In this document: positions 44,033 to 52,996 of the stretch, piece after piece
Numbering within the stretch: the first letter of the stretch is position 1
Layout of the letters: each line of letters opens with the position of its first letter
DNA from: Craterilacuibacter sinensis
Lineage (GTDB): Bacteria > Pseudomonadota > Gammaproteobacteria > Burkholderiales > Chromobacteriaceae
Length of the DNA stretch: 64,000 bases
Assembly: GCF_009831765.1 (NCBI RefSeq)
Contig: NZ_WSSB01000011.1
Span: 43,558-107,557 of the forward strand
Reading direction: 5' to 3'
Made by a program: the position numbers and the translations under genes
The notes under the pieces: generated by a model
What the model was told of the DNA's origin: nothing
The model's input: the letters and a program-made list of their open reading frames with translations, nothing else
The model's database searches: none

Positions 44033-44446
44033 ATGGGACTGCTAGATCAATTAACCGGCGCGCTGGGTAGCGGTGCGGAGGGGGCAGAGGGGCAGGGCGG
44101 CCTGATGGGGGCGATGGGCTCGCTGCTAGAGCAAAACGGGGGGCTGGGTGGTCTGGTGGAAAAATTCCAGCAAGGGGGGGTAGGCGAGATCGTTTCATCC
44201 TGGATCTCGACCGGCGACAATCAGGCTATTGCCGCGTCCCAGATCGAACAGGTACTGGGCCATGAGCAAATCGCGGCGCTGGCCGGCAAGATGGGGCTGG
44301 ATACGTCGCAAGTGGCACAATCGCTGGCTACCGCCCTGCCGCAACTGGTCGACAAGCTGACGCCTGATGGCGAAGTGCCGGCAGGGAATACCGATTTGTT
44401 GTCCCAAGGCTCATCCTTGCTCAAGGGTTTGTTCGGGCAGTCATAG
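44033..44446 (+). CDS. YidB-like DUF937 protein (first copy)
   Basis: A 137-residue protein with a Gly-rich N-terminus (about 10-50) and the DUF937/YidB core: VGEIVSSWISTGDNQAIAASQIEQVLG at 50-76 and VAQSLATALPQLVDKLTPDGEVP at 93-115. Function unknown in the whole family. It is followed 13 bases later by a second, diverged copy. Confidence 0.82.
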   Translation: MGLLDQLTGALGSGAEGAEGQGGLMGAMGSLLEQNGGLGGLVEKFQQGGVGEIVSSWISTGDNQAIAASQIEQVLGHEQIAALAGKMGLDTSQVAQSLATALPQLVDKLTPDGEVPAGNTDLLSQGSSLLKGLFGQS

Positions 44447-44459
44447 CACCGGAGGCCAT

Positions 44460-44855
44460 ATGAAATGCTTTGACCGTTTGGGCGAATTGATGTCGGGCGA
44501 GGGGCGGCACGATGCCGTAATGCGGGCGCTGGCCGCTCTGGTGGACGAGCATGGCGGCCTGGCCGGCCTGGGGCAGCGTTTTCGCGACATCGGCCTGGAT
44601 GCCGTGCTGGAGTCCTGGCTTGGCAGCGGCGAAAATATGGCGCTGACCCCGGCCGATGTGTATATGGCGCTGGGCGAGAAAGCGGTCGGGCAGTTTGCCG
44701 ATATGATGGAAACGACCTCGCTCAATGCGGCCAAAGTCATGGCCGAAGCCTTGCCCGAACTGTTTGACCGGCTGACGCCCAATGGCGAACTGCCCGAGCC
44801 GGAAGATGGCTTTGTCAGAATGTTTTCCGTCCTGGGCACGCTGTTTGAACGCTGA
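44460..44855 (+). CDS. YidB-like DUF937 protein (second copy)
   Basis: A 131-residue protein that shares with its neighbour the order GL..ESWLGSGENMALTPADVYMALGEK and AKVMAEALPELFDRLTPNGELP. It is a tandem duplicate that has lost the Gly-rich start. GGAGG precedes the ATG closely. Function unknown. Confidence 0.78.
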   Translation: MKCFDRLGELMSGEGRHDAVMRALAALVDEHGGLAGLGQRFRDIGLDAVLESWLGSGENMALTPADVYMALGEKAVGQFADMMETTSLNAAKVMAEALPELFDRLTPNGELPEPEDGFVRMFSVLGTLFER

Positions 44856-44883
44856 ACTGGTTTAAAATCCCTGCTTTACCCTC

Positions 44884-44910
44884 CACGGCCTGAATTTCAG
44901 GCCGTGCTTT
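44884..44910 (+). terminator. Inverted repeat/terminator after the YidB pair
   Basis: CACGGCCTGAA and its exact complement (44884-44894, 44896-44906) around one T, then CTTTATT. It lies just before the ribosome site of the flavoprotein gene, so it may also act on that gene's leader. Confidence 0.6.
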
Positions 44911-44926
44911 ATTGGAGAGTCTTGCC

Positions 44927-46171
44927 ATGCCCCGCTTAGCGTCCGATCTACGAGTTGCCATTGTCGGCGGGGGGCCGGCCGGCCTGATGGCGGCAGAGCA
45001 GATTGCTAGGGCCGGCATTACAGTCGATGTCTACGATGCCATGCCCTCGGTCGGGCGCAAGTTTTTGCTGGCCGGCGTGGGCGGGATGAATATTACCCAT
45101 GCCGAGCCGTGGTCGGACTTTGTTGCACGCTACGGCCAACGGGTCGATCTGCTGCGCCCTTATTTGGATGCTTTCAATGCCGAGGCCTTGCGTGCCTGGG
45201 TACACGGCTTGGGTGTGGAGACTTTTGTCGGCAGTTCGGGCAAGGTCTTCCCGCGTGAAATGAAGGCCGCGCCGCTGCTGCGCGCCTGGCTTAGCCGCTT
45301 GCGCGCCATGGGAGTGAATTTTCACCCGCGCCACCGCTGGCAGGGCTGGAGCGATGAGGGCGCTTTACGCTTTGGCACGACGCAAGGCGAGATGATGGTG
45401 AGGGCGGACGCCGTGGTGCTGGCACTAGGGGGCGGGAGCTGGCGCAAACTGGGCTCGGATGGTGCCTGGCTACCGCTACTGCAGGAAAAAGGTGTGGCGG
45501 TGGCCGAGCTTGAGCCTTCCAACTGTGGCTTCGAGGCGGGCTGGTCGCCATTTTTTGCCGATAAGTTTGCCGGTGAGGCGCTTAAATCCATCACCGTCAC
45601 CTTAAGCGATGTGAATGGCGTCAGCGAGACCCGGCGCGGTGGTCTGGTGCTGTCGCGTTATGGTGTCGAAGGCAATCTGATCTATGCCTTGTCCGCGCGC
45701 TTGCGCGAGCTGATCAAGCGCGATGGCAAAGCAACTTTTTATCTGGATCTGGCACCGGATCGTAGTGCCGACAAGGTCTTGCAGGAGGTCGGCCATCCGC
45801 GCGGCTCGCGCTCGCTGTCCAGCCATCTGCAAAGCCGGCTGAATCTCAAGGGTGCGCGCATGGGTTTGCTGCGCGAATGCCTGGACAAGGACAGCTTTAA
45901 CGATGTGGCCAGGCTTTCTGCGGCCATCAAGGCCTTGCCGCTGACGGTCAGTGCGCCACGTCCGCTGGACGAGGCGATCAGCAGTGCCGGTGGCGTGTGT
46001 TTTGCGGGCCTGGATAGCGGCTTGATGCTGCAGCGCTTGCCGGGCGTATTTTGTGCCGGCGAGATGCTGGACTGGGAGGCGCCGACCGGCGGCTATTTGT
46101 TGACCGCTTGCTTGGCGACCGGCCGTGCGGCGGGTTCCGGTGTCGTCAACTGGCTATTTGGCAGCAAGTAG
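44927..46171 (+). CDS. BaiN/HI0933-type flavoprotein (TIGR03862-like)
   Basis: A 414-residue FAD-binding protein. N-terminal dinucleotide motif VGGGPAGLMAAEQIARAG at about 13-30, then the family blocks GRKFLLAGVGGMNITH and GSSGKVFPREMKAAPLL. The C-terminal GGVCFAGLD and GVFCAGEMLDWEAPTGGYLLTAC complete the FAD site. It belongs to the YhiN/BaiN group of oxidoreductases; the substrate is unknown. The ATG at 44927 follows GGAGAG. Its stop is 4 bases from that of the NlpD-like gene on the other strand. Confidence 0.88.
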   Translation: MPRLASDLRVAIVGGGPAGLMAAEQIARAGITVDVYDAMPSVGRKFLLAGVGGMNITHAEPWSDFVARYGQRVDLLRPYLDAFNAEALRAWVHGLGVETFVGSSGKVFPREMKAAPLLRAWLSRLRAMGVNFHPRHRWQGWSDEGALRFGTTQGEMMVRADAVVLALGGGSWRKLGSDGAWLPLLQEKGVAVAELEPSNCGFEAGWSPFFADKFAGEALKSITVTLSDVNGVSETRRGGLVLSRYGVEGNLIYALSARLRELIKRDGKATFYLDLAPDRSADKVLQEVGHPRGSRSLSSHLQSRLNLKGARMGLLRECLDKDSFNDVARLSAAIKALPLTVSAPRPLDEAISSAGGVCFAGLDSGLMLQRLPGVFCAGEMLDWEAPTGGYLLTACLATGRAAGSGVVNWLFGSK

Positions 46172-46175
46172 CGGC

Positions 46176-46877
46176 TTATTTCAGATAAGGCATGGGATCG
46201 ACCGCCTGGCCGCGGTAGCGCAACTCGAAGTGCAGCTTGGTGCGGTCTGTGCCGCTGCTGCCCATGCTGGCGATGGGCTGGCCACGGCTGACGGTATCGC
46301 CTTCTTTGACCTTGAGTGACTGGTTATGGGCATAGGCGCTGAGAAAGGCTTCGTTGTGCTTGATGATGAGCAAGTTGCCGTAAGCGCGTATGCCTTGCCC
46401 GGCATAGACCACCTTGCCTGCGCCGGCAGCAAGAATGTCATCTCCGGCCTTGCCGGCGATATCGATGCCCTTGTTGCGGCTGCTGTAACCCTGAATCAGC
46501 TTGCCCTTGGCCGGCCAGCTCAGCGCGATGCTGGCGCTGGCGGGGGCCGGCTTAGGCTTGGCCGCCGGACGCACGGGTGTTGCCGCAGGTTTGCCTGGGC
46601 GTGGGCTGACATTCGGGCTGCTGGCTGCATAGCGTGGCGGCGGAATGATGCGCAGTACTTGGCCTGCATCAATGGCATTGCCGGGCAGCCGGTTCCAGCT
46701 GCGCAGTTCGCTGACGCTGCGCCCGCTATTGCGCGCAATGCGGTATAGCGTGTCGCCCGCCTGCACACGGTAGTGCCCGGCCGGAATGGGAGGGTAGGCG
46801 GGGGTGCTGCTGCAGGCGCAAAGGCTGAATGCAATGGTGCACAATGCCAGTTTTAGCCACGGGAATGAAAGGCGCAT
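46176..46877 (-). CDS. LysM/LytM-domain lipoprotein, NlpD-like
   Basis: A 233-residue outer-membrane lipoprotein (lipobox SLCAC). A LysM domain lies at about 36-80 (YRVQAGDTLYRIARNSG), then a Pro/Ala-rich linker, then an M23/LytM domain at about 118-232. The first metal ligand is replaced: the motif reads NKGIDIAG rather than HxGxD, while HFEL near the C-terminus is kept. This is the same loss as in E. coli NlpD, which is not a hydrolase but activates amidase AmiC at division. An amidase-activator role is therefore likely. Confidence 0.85.
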   Translation of the reverse strand: MRLSFPWLKLALCTIAFSLCACSSTPAYPPIPAGHYRVQAGDTLYRIARNSGRSVSELRSWNRLPGNAIDAGQVLRIIPPPRYAASSPNVSPRPGKPAATPVRPAAKPKPAPASASIALSWPAKGKLIQGYSSRNKGIDIAGKAGDDILAAGAGKVVYAGQGIRAYGNLLIIKHNEAFLSAYAHNQSLKVKEGDTVSRGQPIASMGSSGTDRTKLHFELRYRGQAVDPMPYLK

Positions 46878-46912
46878 CAGCCGATTCTAACATTTCATGG
46901 CCTCTTTCGGCT

Positions 46913-47689
46913 TTACCAGCCATTTTCCAGCACGATCTGCCCCGGGGATTTCAGGCGTGACAGGCTATAGCCTTGCTTGACCAGGGCTGCGAAGGTACTG
47001 GCTACCATCTGCGGGTTGCCGCACACCATAAAGCGGCTATGTTCCGGGCTTGGCCTGAGCCCGGCGGCAGCGGCCAGACGGCCATCATCGATCAAGGCGG
47101 GGATGCGGGCGTCCAGCATGCCCGCCGGCGCATGACGGGTGACGACCGGCAGATAGATCAGTTTATGGCCGTGCCCGGCCCATAGCGGGTGGCTGCGCAG
47201 GGCGGCAATTTCAGCCTGATAGGCCAGATCGCCGGCTTCGCGTACCCCATGAACCAGCACGATATGTTCGAAGCGCTGCCATAGCTCAGGCTGCTGCAAA
47301 ATGGACAGATAAGGCGCAAGCCCGGTACCGGTGGCCAGCAACCATAACTGTTGAGCATTTGGCAGGCGGTCGGCGGTAAAAAAACCATTGGCCTTGTTGT
47401 CCAAGAGCAGAGTGTCTCCCGCCTGCATTGCTTTCAGGCGCGAAGTGAACTGGCCATCCGGCACCAGAATGGAAAAAAATTCCAGATAGTCATCCCACGG
47501 TGCCGACACCATGGAGTAGGCGCGCCATAGCTTGCCCGTGCCTTGCGGCAAACCCAGCCGGGCAAACTGGCCGGGAATAAAACGGAAGCCGGCGGGACGC
47601 GACAGGCGGAAGCTGACGAGTTTGTCGCTCCAGTGGCGGACAGCGAGCAGGGTTTCAAGCGTGAAATTTTCGTCAGGCGCAGCGTTCAT
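46913..47689 (-). CDS. fpr: Ferredoxin/flavodoxin-NADP reductase
   Basis: A 258-residue FAD enzyme that moves electrons between NADPH and ferredoxin or flavodoxin. FAD site RAYSMVSAPWDDYLEFF at about 58-74; NADP site LLATGTGLAPYLSIL and VHGVREAGDLAYQ; the C-terminus FMVCGNPQMV and VLENGW is typical of bacterial subclass I Fpr. The ATG at 47689 is preferred to a TTG two codons upstream. Confidence 0.92.
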   Translation of the reverse strand: MNAAPDENFTLETLLAVRHWSDKLVSFRLSRPAGFRFIPGQFARLGLPQGTGKLWRAYSMVSAPWDDYLEFFSILVPDGQFTSRLKAMQAGDTLLLDNKANGFFTADRLPNAQQLWLLATGTGLAPYLSILQQPELWQRFEHIVLVHGVREAGDLAYQAEIAALRSHPLWAGHGHKLIYLPVVTRHAPAGMLDARIPALIDDGRLAAAAGLRPSPEHSRFMVCGNPQMVASTFAALVKQGYSLSRLKSPGQIVLENGW

Positions 47690-47770
47690 GATCAATATCC
47701 GATTAATTTACTCGGGTATTGTCGGGGCAGGGCATGGGGATTGCAAGGGATGGAGTACAAGATGCAAATC

Positions 47771-47803
47771 CCGGGCGTGACGCATGTGCTATGCCACGCC
47801 CGG
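47771..47803 (-). terminator. Terminator-like hairpin after uraA
   Basis: A 9-bp stem (47771-47779 with 47795-47803) enclosing a second 4-bp stem (47782-47785 with 47791-47794). It lies 14 bases past the uraA stop on the minus strand. The T run is weak. Confidence 0.5.
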
Positions 47804-47816
47804 CTTGCTGCGCGCT

Positions 47817-49061
47817 TTAGATATCGCGCCCTTCTTCTATGCCTTGATGGCTGGGGGATTGCACCGGCAGCACCAGATTGAGCAGGATGGCCAGTACCGA
47901 GCACAGGCCGACGCCAACCAGGCTGAACGAACCTATTTTCAGTTCCAGCGCGCCGATGCCGGCGGTCAGCACCACCGAGATAATCACCAGATTGCGCGGC
48001 TGCATCAGGTCGACCTTGGCTTCAATCAGGGTCTTCAGGCCCAGCGAGGCGATGGTACCGAACAGCAGCACCATAATGCCACCCATTACCGGCATAGGAA
48101 TGGATTGCAGCAGGGCATTGAACTTGCCGAAGAAGGCCATGCAGATGGCGAAGATCGCCGCCCAGGTCATTACGCGCGGGTTGAAGTTGCGGGTGATCAT
48201 CACCGCGCCGGTCACTTCGGCATAGGTGGTGACCGGCGGGCCGCCGACCATACCGGCAAAGCATACACCTAGGCCGTCGCCGGCCAGCGTGCGGTGCAGA
48301 CCCGGTGTCTTGGTGTAGTCCTTGCCGGTGACGCCACCAATGGCCATGACGCCGCCGATGTGTTCGATGGCCGGCGCAATGGCTACCGGCAGCATAAAGA
48401 GTGCAGCAGCCCAGTTCACTTCAGGCGAATGAAACTCCGGGATGGCAAACCATGGTGCATTGGCGATCTTGGCGAAGTCGACCATGCCCATAAAGGCGGC
48501 GACGATATAGCCCACGGTGACACCGGCCAGAATCGGTACCAGACGGAACATGCCGCGTGCGAAGATGGAAACGATGATGGTCGTGGTCAGCGAAATGGCT
48601 GCCAGAATCAGCGAGCTGTCGTAGGGCATGATCTGTTGCCCGCCGGCACGACCCATGGCCATATTCGAGGCGGCACCGGCGACCGACAGACCGATGATCA
48701 TGATGACCGGACCAATCACCACCGGTGGCAGCAGGCGGTTGACCATTTCCATACCGCGCCAGCGCACGATGGCAGCGACGACGAAGTACATAAAGCCGGC
48801 GCAAAACAGGCCAAACATGGTGGCGCCCATGCCCCAGGTCTGCATCGAGTAGATGATGGGGCCGATAAAGGCAAAGCTGGAGCCCAGAAAGATGGGCACC
48901 GAGAAGCCGGTGACGACCTGGAACATCAAGGTGCCGACGCCGGCGCCGAGCAAGGCCATGGCCGGATTCAGTCCGGTCAGCAGCGGTACCAGTACCAGCG
49001 CACCGAAGGCGACGAACAGAATCTGCGCCCCCGATACCGCCTGTTTGAGATGTTGGAACAT
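47817..49061 (-). CDS. uraA: Uracil permease UraA
   Basis: A 414-residue uracil:proton symporter of the NCS2 family with many membrane segments. Family motifs are intact: SSFAFIGPIIYSM near the start, AIEHIGGVMAIGGVTGKDY with the catalytic Glu, and GMVGGPPVTTYAEVTGAV. Located downstream of upp, with which it forms the uracil salvage unit, but a strong terminator lies between them. Confidence 0.94.
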   Translation of the reverse strand: MFQHLKQAVSGAQILFVAFGALVLVPLLTGLNPAMALLGAGVGTLMFQVVTGFSVPIFLGSSFAFIGPIIYSMQTWGMGATMFGLFCAGFMYFVVAAIVRWRGMEMVNRLLPPVVIGPVIMIIGLSVAGAASNMAMGRAGGQQIMPYDSSLILAAISLTTTIIVSIFARGMFRLVPILAGVTVGYIVAAFMGMVDFAKIANAPWFAIPEFHSPEVNWAAALFMLPVAIAPAIEHIGGVMAIGGVTGKDYTKTPGLHRTLAGDGLGVCFAGMVGGPPVTTYAEVTGAVMITRNFNPRVMTWAAIFAICMAFFGKFNALLQSIPMPVMGGIMVLLFGTIASLGLKTLIEAKVDLMQPRNLVIISVVLTAGIGALELKIGSFSLVGVGLCSVLAILLNLVLPVQSPSHQGIEEGRDI

Positions 49062-49092
49062 CGTGTTTTCCCCTTTTCTTGTGTGTGTGCTT

Positions 49093-49129
49093 TCAAAAAA
49101 ACGCCGCCCGGTTCAGCGGGGCGGCGTTT
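49093..49129 (-). terminator. Intrinsic terminator between upp and uraA
   Basis: An 11-bp stem (49099-49109 with 49119-49129), read on the minus strand and followed by seven T. Expression of uraA must depend on read-through or its own promoter. Confidence 0.82.
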
Positions 49130-49146
49130 GATGGATTTTTTGTCGT

Positions 49147-49779
49147 TTATGCGTGCTTGGTGCCGAAGATTTTGTCGCCGGCATCGCCCAGGCCCGGAAT
49201 GATATAGCCGTGCTCGTTCAGGTGGCTGTCCAGCGATGCGGAATAGATCTGCACATCGGGGTGGGCATCGTTCACCGCCTTGACGCCTTCGGGCGCGGCA
49301 ACCATGACGACCGCCTTGATCTGTTTGCAGCCCTTGCGCTTGAGCAGCTCAATGGTGGCATTCATCGAACCGCCGGTAGCCAGCATCGGATCGATGATGA
49401 TGGCGATGCGTTCGTCCAGACTATCGACGAATTTGTCGAAGTAGGACACCGGCTCCAGCGTTTCTTCATTGCGGGCGAGGCCGACCACACTGATCTTGGC
49501 CGATGGCACCAGATCGAGCACGCCGTCCAGCATGCCGATGCCGGCGCGCAGGATGGGAACGACGGTGACTTTCTTGCCCTTGATCTGTTCGATGTCTATC
49601 TTGCCGCACCAGCCGTCAATCTGGATGGTTTCCAGTTCGAAGTCGCGGGTGGCTTCGTAGGCCAGCAGACGGGCCAGTTCCTGGGTCAGCTGGCGAAACT
49701 TCATGGTGCTGATGTCGCCTTCGCGCAATAGACCCAGCTTGTGCTGTACCAGCGGATGCTGGACGACGGTGATATTCAT
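49147..49779 (-). CDS. upp: Uracil phosphoribosyltransferase
   Basis: Converts uracil and PRPP to UMP; 210 residues. The motifs [12 protein letters not shown] and the PRPP loop [12 protein letters not shown] are intact, as is the C-terminal [17 protein letters not shown] uracil site. AGGGG is six bases before the ATG. A terminator-shaped hairpin lies immediately upstream of that ribosome site. Confidence 0.96.
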   Translation of the reverse strand: MNITVVQHPLVQHKLGLLREGDISTMKFRQLTQELARLLAYEATRDFELETIQIDGWCGKIDIEQIKGKKVTVVPILRAGIGMLDGVLDLVPSAKISVVGLARNEETLEPVSYFDKFVDSLDERIAIIIDPMLATGGSMNATIELLKRKGCKQIKAVVMVAAPEGVKAVNDAHPDVQIYSASLDSHLNEHGYIIPGLGDAGDKIFGTKHA

Positions 49780-49793
49780 GATCGGCCCCTGAG

Positions 49794-49840
49794 AAAAAGC
49801 TGTCGTTCTGCTCCGCTTGGGCGGATAGAAAGACAGCTTT
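49794..49840 (-). promoter_or_regulatory. Candidate transcription attenuator in the upp leader
   Basis: On the minus strand AAAGCTGTC (49840-49832) pairs with GACAGCTTT (49804-49796), enclosing a TCCGC-CCAA-GCGGA hairpin. A five-T run and the upp ribosome site follow. The position between any upp promoter and the start codon fits an attenuator. It could also be a second terminator of grxD. Confidence 0.5.
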
Positions 49841-49848
49841 CGATGTGC

Positions 49849-49875
49849 AAAACCGGCTGCACAAGGGCAGCCGGT
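49849..49875 (-). terminator. Intrinsic terminator after grxD
   Basis: A perfect 9-bp stem (49852-49860 with 49867-49875), loop of six, followed by TTTTG on the minus strand. A possible -10 box TAGAAT (49892-49887) just upstream would place this hairpin inside the upp leader too. Confidence 0.65.
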
Positions 49876-49944
49876 CGAATGGAGCGATTCTAACGCAATT
49901 TACACCTGAAAATCTACGTTTCTATGGCATGAACTGCGAGAGAT

Positions 49945-50265
49945 TTATTCTGCAGCCACGCCTTCCAGCATTTTTTGCAGCTCACCGTTTTGGTACAGCT
50001 CGGTCATGATGTCGGAACCGCCAATAAATTCGCCCTTGATATAGAGCTGGGGAATGGTCGGCCAGCTGGAGAATTCCTTGATGCCCTGACGGATTTCAGG
50101 ATCCTGCAATACGTCGATAGCAGCAAACTTGGCGATGCCGCAGGCCTTGATGATCTGCACGGCACGGGCGGAGAAACCACACTGCGGGAAGGTCGGCGAA
50201 CCTTTCATGAACAGTACGACAGGGTTGCTGGTAACTGTTTCGCGGATGGTGTCCTGAATCGACAT
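49945..50265 (-). CDS. grxD: Monothiol glutaredoxin Grx4
   Basis: A 106-residue CGFS glutaredoxin that carries [2Fe-2S] clusters. CGFS is at residues 29-32; WPTIPQLYI and GGSDIM complete the glutathione site. It is downstream of the ClC gene by 82 bases. Confidence 0.96.
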   Translation of the reverse strand: MSIQDTIRETVTSNPVVLFMKGSPTFPQCGFSARAVQIIKACGIAKFAAIDVLQDPEIRQGIKEFSSWPTIPQLYIKGEFIGGSDIMTELYQNGELQKMLEGVAAE

Positions 50266-50347
50266 GGTGCTAGTCCTTTTTATGGTGTTGTTTGCTCAAT
50301 ACCCGAGCGAATTGATGGGTTATTTTAATGAATCCACGCCGCTTTGG

Positions 50348-51703
50348 TCAATTCCGGCTGGTGGCCGGTGCCGCGCGTATTGTTTTCAGCAGCATTCTGG
50401 CTTGAGCATCATACAGCGAATGGCGGTTGATCAGCCGCGAGATGCCCGCGGCAATCAGGGCGCTGGCCATCAGCGGAATCAGCATGGTCGACGAGTCGGT
50501 CATTTCCATCACAATCACAAAGCCGGTGACCGGCGCGCGCGTCATGCCGGCAAAGTAGGCCACCATGCCCAGCAAAACCACTGCCGTCTCCGGCTGGGCC
50601 GGCATCAGCTGCGCCACATTCAGGCCGAAGCCTGCACCGACCGCCAGCGCCGGCGCAAAGATGCCGCCGGTGGCGCCGGATAGATAGCTGAGCAACATGG
50701 TGATCAGCTTGAGGATGCCATAGCCTTCCAGCCCTTCGGTATGGCCTTCGATAATATCGCGCGCCCGGAAATAGCCGGTACCGAAGGTCATGCCGTCGCT
50801 GGCGATGCCGATGCCGGCGATGATCAGGCCGCACAGGATGGCAAACAGGACCGGCGAAAAGGCTCTGGCCTTGGCGATGGAGTTGGGTAGAAAGAAGGAA
50901 ATACCCAGAATCAGTTTGGCGGTGATGCCGCCTAGCAGGCCGCCCACCACGCCGGTGGCAATAATCGGAATCCAGCCGCTGAGAAAGTGCATCGAGGCCG
51001 AGGCGGTGCCGAAGTAGCTGTAATTGCCGAGGAAGGCATAGGCCGTCAGGCCGGACAGAATGACCGACAGCAAGATGGTCGAGCTGGCCTTCTGGTCGAA
51101 GGTGCGGCCCATTTCCTCGATGGCAAATACGATGCCGGCCAGCGGCGCATTAAAGGCGGCCGCCACGCTGGCTGCGCTGCCGGCCAGAATCAGTCCGCGC
51201 CCGTAGCCGAAGTGACCGATGCCGGATTTGCCCAGCCGGTATTTGATGGCGGCACCGATCTGCACGATAGGACCTTCATAGCCGAAGGTCGCGCCCGAAC
51301 CGATGCCCAGCAAAGTCAGGAAGATCTTGGACACCGCCACCTTGAGGGTGAGAAAGCGCTCGCGCAGCAAACCAGCATCCGGCTCCAGTGCCGCGATGCA
51401 TTGCGGAATGCCGCCACCGGCGGTGCCGATCAGCACATAGCGCGACAGATATACCGACAGCCCCAAGCCCAGCGGGGTGATCAGCAAGGCCCACCATGGC
51501 GAGTTGTCGTAGATGGTGAAAAACAGTTCATGCAGCAGATGGCTGCCCTGGCCGAACACCACCGCCACCAGGCCGATCAGGATGGCGGAAACCCACAACT
51601 CCACGCGCCTTTGCCATAGCCGTATGGTCAGGAACAAAAAACGCATGCGCCGCGACATGCGCTGGCTGCGTACGGCAAAGCTGGGCGTGGAGGAGTGCGC
51701 CAT
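50348..51703 (-). CDS. ClC family chloride channel/transporter
   Basis: A 451-residue membrane protein with about ten hydrophobic segments. The selectivity motif GTAGGGIPQ, the gating-glutamate motif GYEGPIVQIGA and GIFAPALAVGAGFG are all recognisable. The proton-pathway glutamate cannot be assigned by eye, so exchanger and channel are both possible. A basic cytoplasmic N-terminus of about 35 residues precedes the first helix. It follows rsmB by 21 bases. Confidence 0.9.
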   Translation of the reverse strand: MAHSSTPSFAVRSQRMSRRMRFLFLTIRLWQRRVELWVSAILIGLVAVVFGQGSHLLHELFFTIYDNSPWWALLITPLGLGLSVYLSRYVLIGTAGGGIPQCIAALEPDAGLLRERFLTLKVAVSKIFLTLLGIGSGATFGYEGPIVQIGAAIKYRLGKSGIGHFGYGRGLILAGSAASVAAAFNAPLAGIVFAIEEMGRTFDQKASSTILLSVILSGLTAYAFLGNYSYFGTASASMHFLSGWIPIIATGVVGGLLGGITAKLILGISFFLPNSIAKARAFSPVLFAILCGLIIAGIGIASDGMTFGTGYFRARDIIEGHTEGLEGYGILKLITMLLSYLSGATGGIFAPALAVGAGFGLNVAQLMPAQPETAVVLLGMVAYFAGMTRAPVTGFVIVMEMTDSSTMLIPLMASALIAAGISRLINRHSLYDAQARMLLKTIRAAPATSRN

Positions 51704-51724
51704 GACAGGCCTTCGTTTAAGGGT

Positions 51725-52996
51725 TTACTCGGCAGCTGTGGCTGCGTTGCGGGTCATTACGGCGGCAAAGAAGCCGTCGGTCTGGTGGATGGCCGGGTTC
51801 AGTTGCAGCACATCGCCGGTGTCCAGCGGGATCTTCATTTCAGCCAGCACGGCAGAGGCCGGTACCAGGCTGAAATCAGGATGCGCGGCGAGGAAGGCAT
51901 TGACGATCTCCATGTTTTCCTGCGGCAGCAGGCTGCAGGTGGCATAGACCAGACGCCCGCCCACGGCCACCATGCGCGAGGCCGAAGCCAGAATGGAAGC
52001 CTGCTTGACGTTGAGTTCGGCCACGCTGTCCGGGCTCTGGCGGTACTTGAGGTCGGGATTGCGGCGCAAAGTGCCCATGCCGGAGCAGGGGGCATCGACC
52101 AGTACGCGCTGTGCCTTGCCAGCCAGACGCTTGACCCGGGTATCGTTTTCGTGGGCGATCAGGGTCGGGTGGACATTGGACAGACCGGAGCGTGCCAGAC
52201 GCGGCTTGAGGTTGGACAAACGCTTTTCCGACACATCAAAAGCATAGAGGCGGCCACTATTGTGCATCTGCGCACCCAGCAGCATGGTCTTGCCGCCGGC
52301 GCCGGCGCAGAAATCCACCACCATTTCGCTGCGGCGGGCACCGGTAATCAGCCCCAGCAGCTGGCTGCCTTCGTCCTGTACTTCGATCACGCCCTGCATA
52401 AACAGGATGTGCTTGTTGATGGCCGGCTTGCCCTTGAGGCGGATGCCCAGCGGCGAGTAGGGGGTCACCGTCGCATCGAAGCCGTCGGCGATCAGGCGCG
52501 ACAGCACCTCGTCGCGGCGGCCTTTCAGCGTGTTGACGCGCAGATCCAGCGGTGCGCTTTGCATCAGGCCACGTCCCAGTTCAAGGATGCTGTCTTCGTC
52601 CTGATCGCTCATGCGGTCTATCACCCACTGCGGCAGCTCGGCGCGCTGTGCCAGACCATCAGGCATGGCGCGACCCTTGACGTCGGCCAGCCAGATTTTT
52701 TCGTCTTCTTTCAGGCCGTCGCCGCATTCTTTCAGGTTGGTGCCCCACAGTTTGGCCATGGCTGCCAGCAGCACATTGCGCGAATTGGGCTTTTTCGGCG
52801 CACACAGGGCGCGCAGGGTTTCCAGACGGCGCAGGCAGGTAAAGCAGGCTTCGGCAATGGCGTGACGGTCGGTCGATCCCAGTTGGCGGTGTTCGCGGAA
52901 CCAGTTGGACAGGATCACGTCGGACGGGCTTTCAAAGCGCAGCATCTGGTCCAGCACTTTAACGATATGGTTGAACTGCAACGGGCTAATTTTCAT
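51725..52996 (-). CDS. rsmB: RsmB/NOP family rRNA cytosine-C5 methyltransferase
   Basis: A 423-residue SAM-dependent RNA m5C methyltransferase. The SAM motif DFCAGAGGKTMLLG is at about 235-248. The two cysteine motifs are intact: VDAPCSGMGTLRRNPD near 310 and ATCSLLPQEN near 357. The N-terminal 130 residues are NusB-like helical. E. coli RsmB modifies C967 of 16S rRNA; the exact target here is inferred. The start overlaps the preceding gene by 11 bases. Confidence 0.88.
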   Translation of the reverse strand: MKISPLQFNHIVKVLDQMLRFESPSDVILSNWFREHRQLGSTDRHAIAEACFTCLRRLETLRALCAPKKPNSRNVLLAAMAKLWGTNLKECGDGLKEDEKIWLADVKGRAMPDGLAQRAELPQWVIDRMSDQDEDSILELGRGLMQSAPLDLRVNTLKGRRDEVLSRLIADGFDATVTPYSPLGIRLKGKPAINKHILFMQGVIEVQDEGSQLLGLITGARRSEMVVDFCAGAGGKTMLLGAQMHNSGRLYAFDVSEKRLSNLKPRLARSGLSNVHPTLIAHENDTRVKRLAGKAQRVLVDAPCSGMGTLRRNPDLKYRQSPDSVAELNVKQASILASASRMVAVGGRLVYATCSLLPQENMEIVNAFLAAHPDFSLVPASAVLAEMKIPLDTGDVLQLNPAIHQTDGFFAAVMTRNAATAAE

